DNA of 64,000 nucleotides from Acinetobacter sp. SFB. Lineage in GTDB: Bacteria; Pseudomonadota; Gammaproteobacteria; Pseudomonadales; Moraxellaceae. This document shows positions 23,702 through 32,814 of the stretch, piece by piece (position 1 is the stretch's first letter; each line of letters opens with the position of its first letter). The stretch spans positions 62,001-126,000 of the forward strand of contig NZ_LSZH01000017.1 of assembly GCF_001647545.1 (NCBI RefSeq). Reading direction: 5' to 3'. Below the pieces are notes generated by a model, which saw nothing but the letters and a program-made list of their open reading frames with translations, was not told the origin of the DNA and did no database searches. The position numbers were made by a program, and so were the translations under genes.

Positions 23702-24985
23702 TTACCAGCTTAACGCGCCACCCGTTTGGTAGTCTGTTACGCGAGTTTCAAAGAAGTTTTTCTCTTTACGCAAGTCCATCATTTCTGACATCCACTGGAA
23801 TGGGTTGTTTACACCAGCGAATTGTTCAGGCAAGCCAAGTTGTGCTAAACGACGGTTTGCAATGAACTTCAAGTATTCTTCCATCATTGCAGCATTCATG
23901 CCCAATACACCGCGTGGCATGGTGTCACGTGCGTATTCAATTTCAAGCATTGTCCCTTCCAGAATCATTTGAATGATTTCTTCTTGGAATTCAGCTGTCC
24001 ATAGAGCAGGGTTTTCATTCTTGATTTGGTTAATCATGTCGATACCAAAGTTCAAGTGCATAGATTCATCACGCAGGATGTACTGGAATTGCTCGGCAAC
24101 ACCATTCATCTTGTTACGACGACCCATAGATAGAATTTGGCTGAAACCACAGTAGAAGAAGATACCTTCAAGTACACAGTAGAATGCGATCAAGTTGCGA
24201 AGCAAGATTTGGTCGTTTTCAGGTGTACCCGTTTTGAAAGTAGGATCACATAAAGATTGAGTATATTTCAAGCCCCAAGCTGCTTTACGCGCGACTGACG
24301 GTACTTCACGGTACATGTTGAAGACTTCGCCTTCATCCATACCTAAAGATTCGATACAGTATTGGTAAGCGTGAGTATGAATTGCTTCTTCAAATGCTTG
24401 ACGCAAGATGTACTGACGGCATTCAGGGTTGGTAATGTGACGGTAAATCGCCAATACCAAGTTGTTTGCAACCAATGAATCGGCAGTCGAGAAGAAACCG
24501 AGCGAGCGCATGACAATCGTACGTTCATCTTCGGTTAAGCCATTTTCAGACTTCCAAAGCGCGATGTCATGGTTCATGTTTACTTCTTGCGGCATCCAGT
24601 GGTTGGCACAACCGTCAAGATACTTCTGCCAAGCCCATTCGTATTTGAACGGAACAAGCTGGTTCAAGTCAGCACGACAGTTGATCATGGCTTTATCATC
24701 AACTTGCACGCGCTGTGCGCCCATTTCAAGCTCTTCCAAGCCTGGCGCAACATCAAGTGTTTCTAAGGCAGCAGATGCTCTTGCCAACGAATCGGCTGAA
24801 TGTTTTGTTCCACCTTGACTGGTTCTAGCGGATTGTGCAGCACCCAAATCCGACGCTGGTGGTTGTGCATCAGATACCACTTGTGTATGAGTCGCTTTTT
24901 GCGGCTCGACGGGCGCAGACTTGAGTTCAGGTGCAGCCGGTTTTTGCGAATCATCTTCGAAATCGTCCCAACTTAGGATAGACAT
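23702..24985 (-). CDS. nrdB: Class Ia ribonucleotide reductase, beta subunit
   Basis: NrdB holds the diiron-tyrosyl radical that starts ribonucleotide reduction for DNA synthesis. Ferritin-like helices are seen in [40 protein letters not shown] with Glu and His ligands, [10 protein letters not shown], and [15 protein letters not shown] choose the ATG at 24985 ([12 protein letters not shown]), preceded by GAGAGAA; the frame extends 15 codons more. The 427 residues include a disordered N-terminal stretch of about 60-70 residues not found in E. coli. The stop codon is only 10 bases from the end of the Tn7-like element, which has separated the gene from its terminator. Confidence 0.97.
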   Translation of the reverse strand: MSILSWDDFEDDSQKPAAPELKSAPVEPQKATHTQVVSDAQPPASDLGAAQSARTSQGGTKHSADSLARASAALETLDVAPGLEELEMGAQRVQVDDKAMINCRADLNQLVPFKYEWAWQKYLDGCANHWMPQEVNMNHDIALWKSENGLTEDERTIVMRSLGFFSTADSLVANNLVLAIYRHITNPECRQYILRQAFEEAIHTHAYQYCIESLGMDEGEVFNMYREVPSVARKAAWGLKYTQSLCDPTFKTGTPENDQILLRNLIAFYCVLEGIFFYCGFSQILSMGRRNKMNGVAEQFQYILRDESMHLNFGIDMINQIKNENPALWTAEFQEEIIQMILEGTMLEIEYARDTMPRGVLGMNAAMMEEYLKFIANRRLAQLGLPEQFAGVNNPFQWMSEMMDLRKEKNFFETRVTDYQTGGALSW

Positions 24986-25125
24986 ATCAATTCTCTCTTC
25001 GATGCTTATATCTGTTATCTGACATCTCACAAACGAAGATGTCTACTATACGCTTATTACGTGTAAGCAAAATTAAGTTTTGCCGATGAAAGCACTAAAC
25101 TTGTTCGATAGAGCAGATACCCACA

Positions 25126-25257
25126 CTACTTATTTTGCTTACGCTGTTGTGCTCGAACCTTAACGAATGCATAGGTCAGAGGTACGTAAAAACAAACAAT
25201 AAAGGAAATCACCAGAACAATAAGTCCTAACATATAGTTATGGGTCATATGGAGCAT
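25126..25257 (-). CDS. 43-residue single-helix membrane protein
   Basis: A short frame between nrdA and nrdB starts at the ATG at 25257, after AGGAAAAG. The product has a short head (MLHMTHNYM), one strong membrane helix (about 9-30, LGLIVLVISFIVCFYVPLTYAF) and a basic tail ending QQRKQNK. The positive tail suggests the C-terminus stays in the cytoplasm. It lies in the same direction as both nrd genes, so it may be co-transcribed from nrdA, though the repeat hairpin at 25352-25370 is in between. No family is known to me. Confidence 0.6.
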   Translation of the reverse strand: MLHMTHNYMLGLIVLVISFIVCFYVPLTYAFVKVRAQQRKQNK

Positions 25258-25284
25258 GGTCTTTTCCTTTATTCTTTTTTAATT

Positions 25285-25380
25285 TCTGGAATCCCCTAAA
25301 TCCCTCATGTGCAAAAGGGGACTTACATCCAGTCATTTGCTTCGAGGAATCCCCCTCCTTTTAGGAGGGGTTAGGGGAGG
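25285..25380. repeat. Palindromic G/C-tract intergenic repeat
   Basis: The spacer after nrdA contains CCCCTAAATCCCTC, AAAAGGGGACTT and a strong hairpin CCCCTCC-tttta-GGAGGGG at 25352-25370, then GGTTAGGGGAGG. This purine/pyrimidine-tract pattern recurs in the spacer at 51108-51240. It resembles the dispersed intergenic repeats common in Acinetobacter; that is my recollection, not a search. Confidence 0.55.
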
Positions 25381-25390
25381 TTATGAAGCC

Positions 25391-28237
25391 TTATTGACAA
25401 GCTTCACAATCTGGATTGTCAATTGAACATGCCAATGGCACTGGCGCTGCTTGAGCAAAATCATCTTCAGCTACAATCGCAGCTTCTGGTTGCTTGGCAG
25501 CTTCCACTACCGCAACGGGTGCGCTGGTGATAACAGCTGGGCCCATATTTGATTTTACTGCGTTCAATGCACCGGTATTAATGGTCGATTTCTCTGTAGA
25601 AGTCGCACCCAATGCACGAAGGTAATAAGTGGTTTTAAGGCCACGCAACCACGCCATTTTGTACGTCATATCCAGTTTCTTACCATTTGCACCAGAGATG
25701 TAAAGGTTAAGAGACTGTGCCTGATCGATCCATTTTTGACGACGTGATGCAGCATCAACAATCCAGCGTGGCTCAACTTCAAACGCAGTCGCGAAGATGG
25801 CTTTAAGCTCTTCAGGAATGCGCGAAATCTTCTGAACAGAACCTTCAAAGTGTTTAAGGTCGTTCACCATCACAGAATCCCAAAGGCCGCGATCTTTTAA
25901 CGCACGTACCAGGTACGGGTTGATCACTGTGAATTCACCAGAAAGGTTCGATTTCACATACAGGTTCTGGAACGTTGGTTCGATTGACTGAGAAACACCA
26001 CAAATGTTCGAGATGGTTGCAGTTGGAGCAATCGCCATCACGTTCGAGTTACGCATACCGTCTTTTTGAACTTTGCTACGTAAAGTATCCCAATCCAGAC
26101 GAGTAGTACGATCCACTTCGAACATGCGTTCTGGACGTGATTTCGCAACGATGTCTAAAGAGTCGATTGGCAAGATCCCTTGATCCCAAAGTGATCCTTT
26201 AAATGTCTCGTACGTACCACGTTCAACAGCCAAATCGCTTGAGGTTGTAATTGCGTAGTAAGAAATCACTTCCATCGATTCATCGGCAAAATCAACAGCC
26301 GCATCAGAACCGTAAGCCAGGTTCATTTCATATAAAGCATCCTGGAAGCCCATGATGCCCATACCCACTGGACGATGCTTCATGTTTGAAGTACGTGCTT
26401 GTGGTACAGCGTAGTAGTTGATGTCGATTACGTTATCAAGCATACGAACAGCAGTTTTTACTGTACGCGCCAGTTTTTCACGATCTAAAACACCGCCTTG
26501 AACGTGTTGAACCAGGTTGATTGAACCCAGGTTACATACCGCAATTTCATCTTCACTGGTGTTCAAGGTAATTTCTGTACACAAGTTAGATGAATGTACT
26601 ACGCCCACGTGTTGTTGTGGTGAACGCAAGTTACATACGTCTTTGAATGTGATCCAAGGATGACCGGTTTCAAACAACATAGACAGCATTTTGCGCCACA
26701 AATCTTTTGCACGAATCACTTTGTGCAACATGTTTGTTTCTTTGGCAATGCTTTCGTAGTAAGCATAACGTTCAGCGAATTTTGCACCCATTAAATCATG
26801 CAGATCAGGCGTTTCAGACGGAGTGAACAAAGTCCAGTCGCCATCTTCAAAGACACGTTGCATGAACAAGTCTGGAACCCAGTTTGCAGTATTCATGTCG
26901 TGTGTACGGCGACGGTCATCACCGGTATTTTTGCGCAGTTCCAGGAATTCTTCGATGTCCAGGTGCCAAGTTTCAAGGTATGCACACACTGCACCTTTAC
27001 GTTTACCACCTTGGTTTACAGCTACTGCAGTATCGTTGGCCACTTTAAGGAACGGAACAACACCTTGTGATTTACCGTTTGTGCCTTTGATGTATGAGTT
27101 CAAGGCACGAACTGGTGTCCAGTCATTGCCTAAACCACCTGCCCATTTAGACAACATTGCGTTATCACGCATTGCGCCATAAATGTTGTACAGGTCATCA
27201 CCAATGGTGGTTAAGTAACAGCTAGACAACTGCGGACGTAAAGTGCCAGAGTTAAATAGGGTAGGTGTTGACGCCATGTAGTCGAAGCTAGACAACAAGT
27301 TGTAGAACTCGATGGCACGATCTTCACGGTTTTCTTCATTTAACGACAGACCCATTGAAACGCGCATGAAGAACAATTGCGGTAATTCAAAGCGGATGCC
27401 ATTTGAGTGAATGAAGTAACGGTCAAATAATGTTTGTAGACCTAAGTATGTGAACTGGTTTGAGCGTTCTGGTTGAATCGCTGCTGCCAGTTTCGCAAGG
27501 TCAAAGTTAAGCAGTTCCGGAGAGATAAGTTCAAGCTCGATCCCTTTCTTCAAGAAAGTTTCTAAAGCATCGCCTTCGTTGGTCTCGGTAGATAGACCCA
27601 AGAACTCTAAACCTGTAGCAACCAAGTTGTCACGCAGTAAACGTGCAGTCACATACGTATAGTTAGGTTCTTGTTCGATACGGGTACGGGTTGCCATCAT
27701 CATTGTTGTCGCGATGTCTGACTCTTTTACGCCGTTATATAAGTTCTTGATGGTTTCATCGACGATCGCTTGAACATCAATACCTTCCAGACCTTCAGCC
27801 GCTTTTTCCACATGTGCTTGTAGCGCAGCCAAGTCAAGCGGTTGAAGCTGACCATTTGCAGCAGTTACTTGTAAAGTCGGGTGATGGTGTGCACCGAGTT
27901 GTTTACGCGCATCAGCACGTTGGTCGCGGTAGATGACATACGCACGTGCAACTTTCTGTTCACCGGTACGCATAAGCGCAAGTTCAACTTGGTCTTGAAT
28001 TTCTTCAATGTGAATCGTGCCACCTGACGGTAAACGACGGCTAAAAGTATTCATTACCATTTCAGTAAGTTGTTCTATACGGTCATGAATACGGCTTGAA
28101 TCAGCGCTTTGTTGACCTTCTACAGCCAGAAAAGCTTTACCTATCGCAACAGAAATTTTTTCTGCATCAAAAGTAGCAACATCACCGGTGCGTTTAATCA
28201 CCTGAAGTTGACCAGGAATTGAAGTGATTACGCTCAT
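25391..28237 (-). CDS. nrdA: Class Ia ribonucleotide reductase, alpha subunit
   Basis: NrdA holds the active site that converts ribonucleoside diphosphates to deoxy forms. The 948-residue protein begins with an ATP-cone (VIKRTGDVATFDAEKISVAI, about 13-105), and a second, weaker cone-like stretch follows (LQPLDLAALQAHVEKAAEGL, about 130-215). The catalytic barrel shows SSCYLTTIGDD, NLCTEI and APTATISNICG. The C-terminal DCEACQ is the swinging redox cysteine pair. The length and double cone resemble the Pseudomonas enzyme more than that of E. coli (761). nrdB lies downstream, 0.4 kb away in the same direction. Confidence 0.97.
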   Translation of the reverse strand: MSVITSIPGQLQVIKRTGDVATFDAEKISVAIGKAFLAVEGQQSADSSRIHDRIEQLTEMVMNTFSRRLPSGGTIHIEEIQDQVELALMRTGEQKVARAYVIYRDQRADARKQLGAHHHPTLQVTAANGQLQPLDLAALQAHVEKAAEGLEGIDVQAIVDETIKNLYNGVKESDIATTMMMATRTRIEQEPNYTYVTARLLRDNLVATGLEFLGLSTETNEGDALETFLKKGIELELISPELLNFDLAKLAAAIQPERSNQFTYLGLQTLFDRYFIHSNGIRFELPQLFFMRVSMGLSLNEENREDRAIEFYNLLSSFDYMASTPTLFNSGTLRPQLSSCYLTTIGDDLYNIYGAMRDNAMLSKWAGGLGNDWTPVRALNSYIKGTNGKSQGVVPFLKVANDTAVAVNQGGKRKGAVCAYLETWHLDIEEFLELRKNTGDDRRRTHDMNTANWVPDLFMQRVFEDGDWTLFTPSETPDLHDLMGAKFAERYAYYESIAKETNMLHKVIRAKDLWRKMLSMLFETGHPWITFKDVCNLRSPQQHVGVVHSSNLCTEITLNTSEDEIAVCNLGSINLVQHVQGGVLDREKLARTVKTAVRMLDNVIDINYYAVPQARTSNMKHRPVGMGIMGFQDALYEMNLAYGSDAAVDFADESMEVISYYAITTSSDLAVERGTYETFKGSLWDQGILPIDSLDIVAKSRPERMFEVDRTTRLDWDTLRSKVQKDGMRNSNVMAIAPTATISNICGVSQSIEPTFQNLYVKSNLSGEFTVINPYLVRALKDRGLWDSVMVNDLKHFEGSVQKISRIPEELKAIFATAFEVEPRWIVDAASRRQKWIDQAQSLNLYISGANGKKLDMTYKMAWLRGLKTTYYLRALGATSTEKSTINTGALNAVKSNMGPAVITSAPVAVVEAAKQPEAAIVAEDDFAQAAPVPLACSIDNPDCEACQ

Positions 28238-28322
28238 GTGGGCATAGCTCCATTGTCATCTATTGTTATGTGTGAGGACCATTTGAACTGGACGAAATCT
28301 CATCTCAGTGTTTGAGGAATAA

Positions 28323-28370
28323 ACACAAGAACTAGTGGTTTAAAATCGAATTGAACACAAGATACGGGAA
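28323..28370. promoter_or_regulatory. Two candidate NrdR boxes upstream of nrdA
   Basis: ACACAAGAACTAGTGG (28323-28338) and ACACAAGATACGGGAA (28355-28370) both resemble the 16-bp NrdR box ACACWATATMTWGTGT, the first better than the second. They start 32 bases apart, the three-turn spacing known for NrdR, and lie 86-133 bases before nrdA. NrdR represses reductase genes when dATP is plentiful. Confidence 0.6.
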
Positions 28371-28606
28371 AAATGAGCTTAGATCAATATTGACATTTTA
28401 GTAAAAATTTTTCTATTTCTTCGCAATATCTCATTGCAAAAAAATCTCTATTTTTATGTTTCTTGTATAAGCCTGATTAGACAGGGGTCTAGCATAACAA
28501 AGCTCGAATTAAGTGCTTATAGATAACCTTGTGGATAAGTTAAAAGAGTGCGATTAATTACTCATATTCTGAACAAAATGGCAAAATGTATATAAATACA
28601 TCATTT

Positions 28607-28620
28607 TGTAACAATATATA
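28607..28620. promoter_or_regulatory. RstA-type box upstream of bfmR
   Basis: TGTAACAATATATA matches the reverse complement of the E. coli RstA box (TACATNTNGTTACA) in all but one fixed position. BfmR is the Acinetobacter counterpart of RstA, so this may be an autoregulatory site, 206 bases before the bfmR start. Confidence 0.4.
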
Positions 28621-28732
28621 TCAGAAAGATAGCTAAAACGTGCATTACAGTTGAAATTATCAATTAATTCAACGTTTAATAAAAATATAACAAAAAGCTA
28701 CTTTGATGTATCAGTTTGGTGAATGCCATCTT

Positions 28733-28747
28733 GTTTACAATGTAAAC
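28733..28747. promoter_or_regulatory. Perfect palindrome 79 bases before bfmR
   Basis: GTTTACA-A-TGTAAAC is a perfect 7-bp inverted repeat. It shares TGTAAAC/TTTACA character with RstA-type sites and sits where an operator or promoter element for bfmR would be expected. Confidence 0.45.
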
Positions 28748-28825
28748 GTGTGTATATTGCTGTGTATATTGAAGCGTATCCACAGGATTTTTAAGGATAC
28801 CTTAATCCATATAAAGGGGCATTTT

Positions 28826-29542
28826 ATGAGCCAAGAAGAAAAGTTACCTAAAATTTTAATTGTTGAAGACGATGAACGTCTTGCACGTTTGACTCAAGAA
28901 TACCTGATTCGTAATGGATTAGAAGTTGGGGTAGAGCCTGACGGTAATCGTGCAATCCGTCGTATTATTGCTGAACAACCAGACCTGGTGGTGCTGGATG
29001 TGATGTTGCCAGGTGCCGATGGTTTAACCATTTGTCGTGAAGTTCGTCCACATTATCATCAACCGATTTTGATGTTGACTGCACGTACCGAAGATATGGA
29101 CCAAGTTTTGGGTCTGGAAATGGGTGCAGATGACTATGTTGCTAAACCTGTTCAGCCACGCGTTCTCTTGGCGCGTATCCGTGCATTATTGCGCCGTACC
29201 GATAAAGTACCTGAAGATGAAGTTGCGCAACGTATCGAGTTCGATGACCTTGTGATCGATAACGGTGGTCGTTCGGTAACTTTGAATGGCGAGTTGGTTG
29301 ACTTCACCAGCGCTGAATATGACCTGTTGTGGTTGTTGGCTTCAAATGCCGGGCGCATTTTATCTCGTGAAGATATTTTTGAGCGTCTGCGTGGGATTGA
29401 ATACGATGGTCAGGACCGTTCAATCGACGTGCGTATTTCACGTATCCGTCCAAAAATTGGTGATGATCCGGAAAATCCGAAACGTATTAAAACAGTACGT
29501 AGTAAAGGCTATTTGTTCGTTAAAGAAACCAACGGTCTTTAA
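28826..29542 (+). CDS. bfmR: Response regulator BfmR (OmpR/RstA family)
   Basis: BfmR is the Acinetobacter envelope-stress and biofilm regulator. The 238-residue protein has a receiver domain (1-120) with the acidic pocket VEDDE (13-17), phosphoacceptor Asp58 in LVVLDVMLPG and Lys in YVAKPVQPR, then an OmpR-type winged helix (about 135-235) with SAEYDLLWLLASNAGRILS, RSIDVRISRIRPKI and TVRSKGYLF. I choose the ATG at 28826 (MSQEEKLPKI), preceded by AAAGGGG, although the frame is open to 28703. It lies 31 bases before bfmS. Confidence 0.95.
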   Translation: MSQEEKLPKILIVEDDERLARLTQEYLIRNGLEVGVEPDGNRAIRRIIAEQPDLVVLDVMLPGADGLTICREVRPHYHQPILMLTARTEDMDQVLGLEMGADDYVAKPVQPRVLLARIRALLRRTDKVPEDEVAQRIEFDDLVIDNGGRSVTLNGELVDFTSAEYDLLWLLASNAGRILSREDIFERLRGIEYDGQDRSIDVRISRIRPKIGDDPENPKRIKTVRSKGYLFVKETNGL

Positions 29543-29573
29543 TAGTTGTACCTAATATTTATAGGACATCCTC

Positions 29574-31232
29574 TTGTTTAAACACAGTATATTCTTGCGT
29601 ATTTATGCGGGGTTAGTCATTTTAGTCGCCTTGGTGGCAGTATTTGGCTACCTGTTGGTACAGATTATTAATTACCAGCGTGCGCAAGAATATCGTGAAT
29701 CTTTAACCGACGGGGTGTCCTATATTATTAGTGAGGGCATCGCCCGGCAGCCCAATGAGCAACAGAAGAAAGACTGGATTTCTGATGCTTCTGATTTGCT
29801 GGAACTGCCCATCTATTATGTAGATGCAAATAAAGTCGATTTATCGCGTACCGAGCAAAGACGCATTAATGATCGCAAAGCTGCCGTTCGTTATGATGCA
29901 CAAAACTCGATTGCTTATGTCATTATTGGCTTGAAAGAAGATCCAAAACATTTGCTTTATATAAAAGTGGATAAAATTGGGGAACGCCAAATGAAAGCGT
30001 TACCCATTTTTATTCTCGATTATCTGGTGTATTACCCGGGACAAGAAAAAGAATATTTGGCAAAAATTCAATCGAATTTTTCCTACCCCATTCAAATTGA
30101 AAAAGTTCAAAACCTGCCACTCGATTCCGAACAGATTGGGCGCCTTCGATTAGATCACAGTATTATTTTATACCGTGACAGTGCGTCGGTTCGTGGCACC
30201 ACGATCTCTATTGTTTCACCCATGCCAAATTCACCTTCTGAGGTGCTGGTGCTCGGTCCTGTGCCGCTATTTAACTGGATGCCTTTCCAGCTTGCAGCAG
30301 GAATTACCTTGCTCAGCTTATTTGTGCTGAGTTTGGGGGTATATGGCTTGCTTGTACCCATGCAGCGTCGTTTGCGTGAAGTGAATTATGCCTTGCATCG
30401 CATGAAGTCCGGAGATATGACCTTGCGTTTACCGGTCGATGGTACCGATGAAATGGCAAGTCTAGCGACCAATTACAACAGTATGTCTGATCATATTCAG
30501 CGTTTGATTGAAGCGCAACGCGAATTGATGCGTGCGGTTTCACATGAACTGCGTACCCCTGTGGCACGTATCCGTTTTGCTATGGAAATGTTGGCAGACG
30601 AAGATGACTACGAATACCGTTTACAGCAAGTTGAGCAGATTGATAAAGATATTGAAGCGCTAAATACCTTGATTGATGAAATCATGACCTATGCAAAACT
30701 CGAGCAAGGTACACCATCGCTAGATTTTGAAAAAATTGTCTTGTGTGACGTTTTGGATCAAGTGGTCGTTGAAACTGAAGCCTTGAAAACACAAAAAGAA
30801 ATTGAGCTGAAAGCACCCCCTCTTAATATTATGGTCGATGCCGAGCGTCGATATTTACATCGTGTCGTACAGAATTTGGTGGGGAATGCAGTTCGCTATT
30901 GTGATCATAAAGTGATTGTAAGCGGTGGGATCAATGACGAAGGTCTGGCTTATGTACAAGTTGAAGATGATGGGGCAGGTATTCCCGAAGAAGAGCGCAA
31001 GCGCATTTTTGAAGCTTTTGCCCGTCTAGATGACAGTCGTACCCGTGCTTCTGGCGGCTATGGTTTAGGTCTGTCTATTGTGAGTCGTATTGCGTACTGG
31101 TTTGGCGGTAATATTGGTGTAGATAAAAGTCCGAATCTGGGTGGGGCGCGTTTTACGATGACATGGCCAGTACAACGCTTTAATCAAAGCAATAAGAAAA
31201 CTGGAACAAGCAAAGACGGCATGGAGTCTTAA
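29574..31232 (+). CDS. bfmS: Sensor histidine kinase BfmS
   Basis: BfmS is the partner kinase/phosphatase of BfmR. The 552-residue protein has membrane helices at about 9-32 and 236-261 around a periplasmic sensor domain, a HAMP segment (about 262-315, LREVNYALHRMKSGDMTLRL), a dimerisation domain with His324 in RAVSHELRTPVAR, and an ATP-binding domain with NLVGNAVRY, EDDGAGIPEEE and GYGLGLSIV. The start is a TTG at 29574 after AGGACATCC; no upstream ATG fits. It shares a transcript with bfmR and is closed by a perfect hairpin. Confidence 0.94.
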   Translation: MFKHSIFLRIYAGLVILVALVAVFGYLLVQIINYQRAQEYRESLTDGVSYIISEGIARQPNEQQKKDWISDASDLLELPIYYVDANKVDLSRTEQRRINDRKAAVRYDAQNSIAYVIIGLKEDPKHLLYIKVDKIGERQMKALPIFILDYLVYYPGQEKEYLAKIQSNFSYPIQIEKVQNLPLDSEQIGRLRLDHSIILYRDSASVRGTTISIVSPMPNSPSEVLVLGPVPLFNWMPFQLAAGITLLSLFVLSLGVYGLLVPMQRRLREVNYALHRMKSGDMTLRLPVDGTDEMASLATNYNSMSDHIQRLIEAQRELMRAVSHELRTPVARIRFAMEMLADEDDYEYRLQQVEQIDKDIEALNTLIDEIMTYAKLEQGTPSLDFEKIVLCDVLDQVVVETEALKTQKEIELKAPPLNIMVDAERRYLHRVVQNLVGNAVRYCDHKVIVSGGINDEGLAYVQVEDDGAGIPEEERKRIFEAFARLDDSRTRASGGYGLGLSIVSRIAYWFGGNIGVDKSPNLGGARFTMTWPVQRFNQSNKKTGTSKDGMES

Positions 31233-31246
31233 TAGAGATATAATAT

Positions 31247-31272
31247 AAAAAGCACCGGATCCGGTGCTTTTT
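31247..31272. terminator. Terminator after bfmS
   Basis: AAAAAGCACCGG and its perfect complement CCGGTGCTTTTT meet with almost no loop (a 26-bp palindrome centred on GGATCC). It lies between bfmS and the convergent gene at 31281 and can serve both. Confidence 0.9.
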
Positions 31273-31280
31273 AGTATGGA

Positions 31281-31637
31281 TTATTCGTGCAGTGTGGCAT
31301 CGGGTTCAATAATTGGCTTGCCTTGTCTTAAACTATCAAGGGCATCGGTATTGAAATCTAAAAGTAGAGAATTATTTTTAGGATCAATCGCATAATGGCT
31401 AACCAATTTTTGATCGCCGTTTAGTGTTTCGACTTTATATTGATCTGCAATATTTAAGATAGCATCCAGATTGGTGGTTGCAGAAGCAAAGTCTTGGCGG
31501 AAAAGTTCATAAATATCACGAAGGTCAAAAATGGCATTCTGAGCATCGGGATGTTTTTCAATATATCCTTCAACATGACGCACCAACAGCTGTGCAAAGA
31601 AAAAATACTCAGATTCATGTTTGTATTCTAAGCCCAT
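31281..31637 (-). CDS. Conserved-looking small soluble protein of unknown function
   Basis: I do not recognise the family. From the ATG at 31637 (AAGGAACA before it) the product is 118 residues, acidic and helical, starting MGLEYKHESEYFFFAQLLVRH and containing DLRDIYELFRQDFASATTNLD. No signal peptide, membrane helix or Cys motif is visible. The frame continues 16 codons upstream, but that part lacks a good start. It converges on bfmS with the shared terminator. It may be one of the small Acinetobacter-specific proteins. Confidence 0.7.
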   Translation of the reverse strand: MGLEYKHESEYFFFAQLLVRHVEGYIEKHPDAQNAIFDLRDIYELFRQDFASATTNLDAILNIADQYKVETLNGDQKLVSHYAIDPKNNSLLLDFNTDALDSLRQGKPIIEPDATLHE

Positions 31638-31833
31638 GTGTTTGTTCCTTATTCTTTGTTCTACGGATACAGATAGGAATAGCATAAATAGGGGGGGAGA
31701 TCATCAGGAGATGCATGAGAGTTGCAAAAAAACACACAAAATAAGTACTATGAAATTGTGCTAATTTGTTTTATATAGATGAGAGTGCTTTAAAAAATCA
31801 CAATAAAAAAGTTCTCTGGTTATGAATAGATTT

Positions 31834-32121
31834 TTAAAAGCGTTGCTTTTTATGAAAGAAACAAAATAATAATGATGTGCCTATGAAAGTGGGAGCTGTA
31901 AAGACATTACGCCAGAGTTTGATCATTTTGCGCTGAGTGGAACTGTGCCTGAATAAATAAATGACATTATAATTTGGATTTTTCTTGGCAATATGAGTCT
32001 GACTTTCAGTAATTTGAAAAAAATAATCAATTTTCTTCTTTTGATTTAATAAAGCGATTGCCAGACAAACAATAGGGCTTAAGCTTTGAAAAAGCAGTAA
32101 ATTGACTAAAAAATCATCCAA
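31834..32121 (-). CDS. Doubtful 95-codon ORF with hydrophobic ends
   Basis: The frame has a hydrophobic N-terminus (FLVNLLLFQSLSPIVCLAIAL) and a second hydrophobic patch near the C-terminus (TFIGTSLLFCFF), so it could encode a small membrane protein. No clear ribosome site is visible before its ATG, codon usage is AT-driven, and I know no relative. It lies in the 622-base spacer between the gene at 31281 and nuoA, which otherwise shows no gene. Confidence 0.3.
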   Translation of the reverse strand: MDDFLVNLLLFQSLSPIVCLAIALLNQKKKIDYFFQITESQTHIAKKNPNYNVIYLFRHSSTQRKMIKLWRNVFTAPTFIGTSLLFCFFHKKQRF

Positions 32122-32259
32122 AAGACTAAGACTTATAAGCTAGCAAGTGAAATCATAAATCAGGTACAATTGGCGGGATTAATTTTGTGTTTGGTGTATT
32201 AGAAGGCCAATACATACATTCTTTGTTAATAAATTAGGCCTGCTAGGAGTTATCCCCGC

Positions 32260-32808
32260 ATGAGTGCCATTACTCCATACGATTGGGCAGTTATTGCTTT
32301 CGTGATCGGCGTTACATTTCTTTGCGTCTTTATGCTCACCGTTCCTTTACTCCTTGGGGGTAAGTCATGGGGCCGTGCGAAGCAAGAGCAATTTGAGTCA
32401 GGTGTGGTGGGTGCTGGTGGAGCACGCATCCGCTTGTCTGCTAAGTTCTACTTGGTGGCGATTTTCTTTGTAGTATTTGACTTGGAAGCACTTTATCTCT
32501 ACGCATGGGCTACATCGGTTCGTGAGGTAGGTTGGTTCGGTTTTACTACTGTTGTCATCTTCGTAGTTGATTTATTGATTGCGTTGATTTATGCAGTGAA
32601 AGTAGGTGCATTAAACTGGGCACCAACGGATCGTCGCAAATCAGCAGCTATGCAATCGAAAATAGGTTCAGCAAATATGAACCTTGCAGACATCACTCGC
32701 TTTAACTCCATCGAAGAGTTGGTTATGGACCCTACAGGTCAAATTCCAGCTCAATCTTCTGGTCGTGTGAAAGCAAAAACACCGGCTACATCATCTATTA
32801 AGGAGTAA
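32260..32808 (+). CDS. nuoA: NADH-quinone oxidoreductase subunit A
   Basis: NuoA is a three-helix membrane subunit at the junction between the arm and the proton-pumping part of complex I. The 182-residue protein has helices at about 10-32, 64-85 and 95-116 and the conserved FESGVVGAGGARIRLSAKFY loop and FDLEALYLYAWA. Its C-terminus is longer than that of E. coli (147) by a soluble tail. It opens the 13-gene nuo operon, whose promoter must lie in the 138 bases upstream, where AT-rich elements are visible but not assignable. Confidence 0.95.
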   Translation: MSAITPYDWAVIAFVIGVTFLCVFMLTVPLLLGGKSWGRAKQEQFESGVVGAGGARIRLSAKFYLVAIFFVVFDLEALYLYAWATSVREVGWFGFTTVVIFVVDLLIALIYAVKVGALNWAPTDRRKSAAMQSKIGSANMNLADITRFNSIEELVMDPTGQIPAQSSGRVKAKTPATSSIKE

Positions 32809-32814
32809 CTCGGG

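Larger units (their letters stand above)
28238..28825. other. Divergent regulatory region of nrdA and bfmR
   Basis: This 588-base region is AT-rich and holds the promoters of nrdA and of bfmR. Ordered elements seen in it are two candidate NrdR boxes, a RstA-like box, and a palindrome, each listed separately. An open frame runs into bfmR from 28703, but its codons do not look like the protein family. Confidence 0.6.

Noticed and set aside
28703..28825. An N-terminal extension of BfmR
   Set aside because: The extra codons do not match the family, and a good ribosome site precedes the ATG at 28826.
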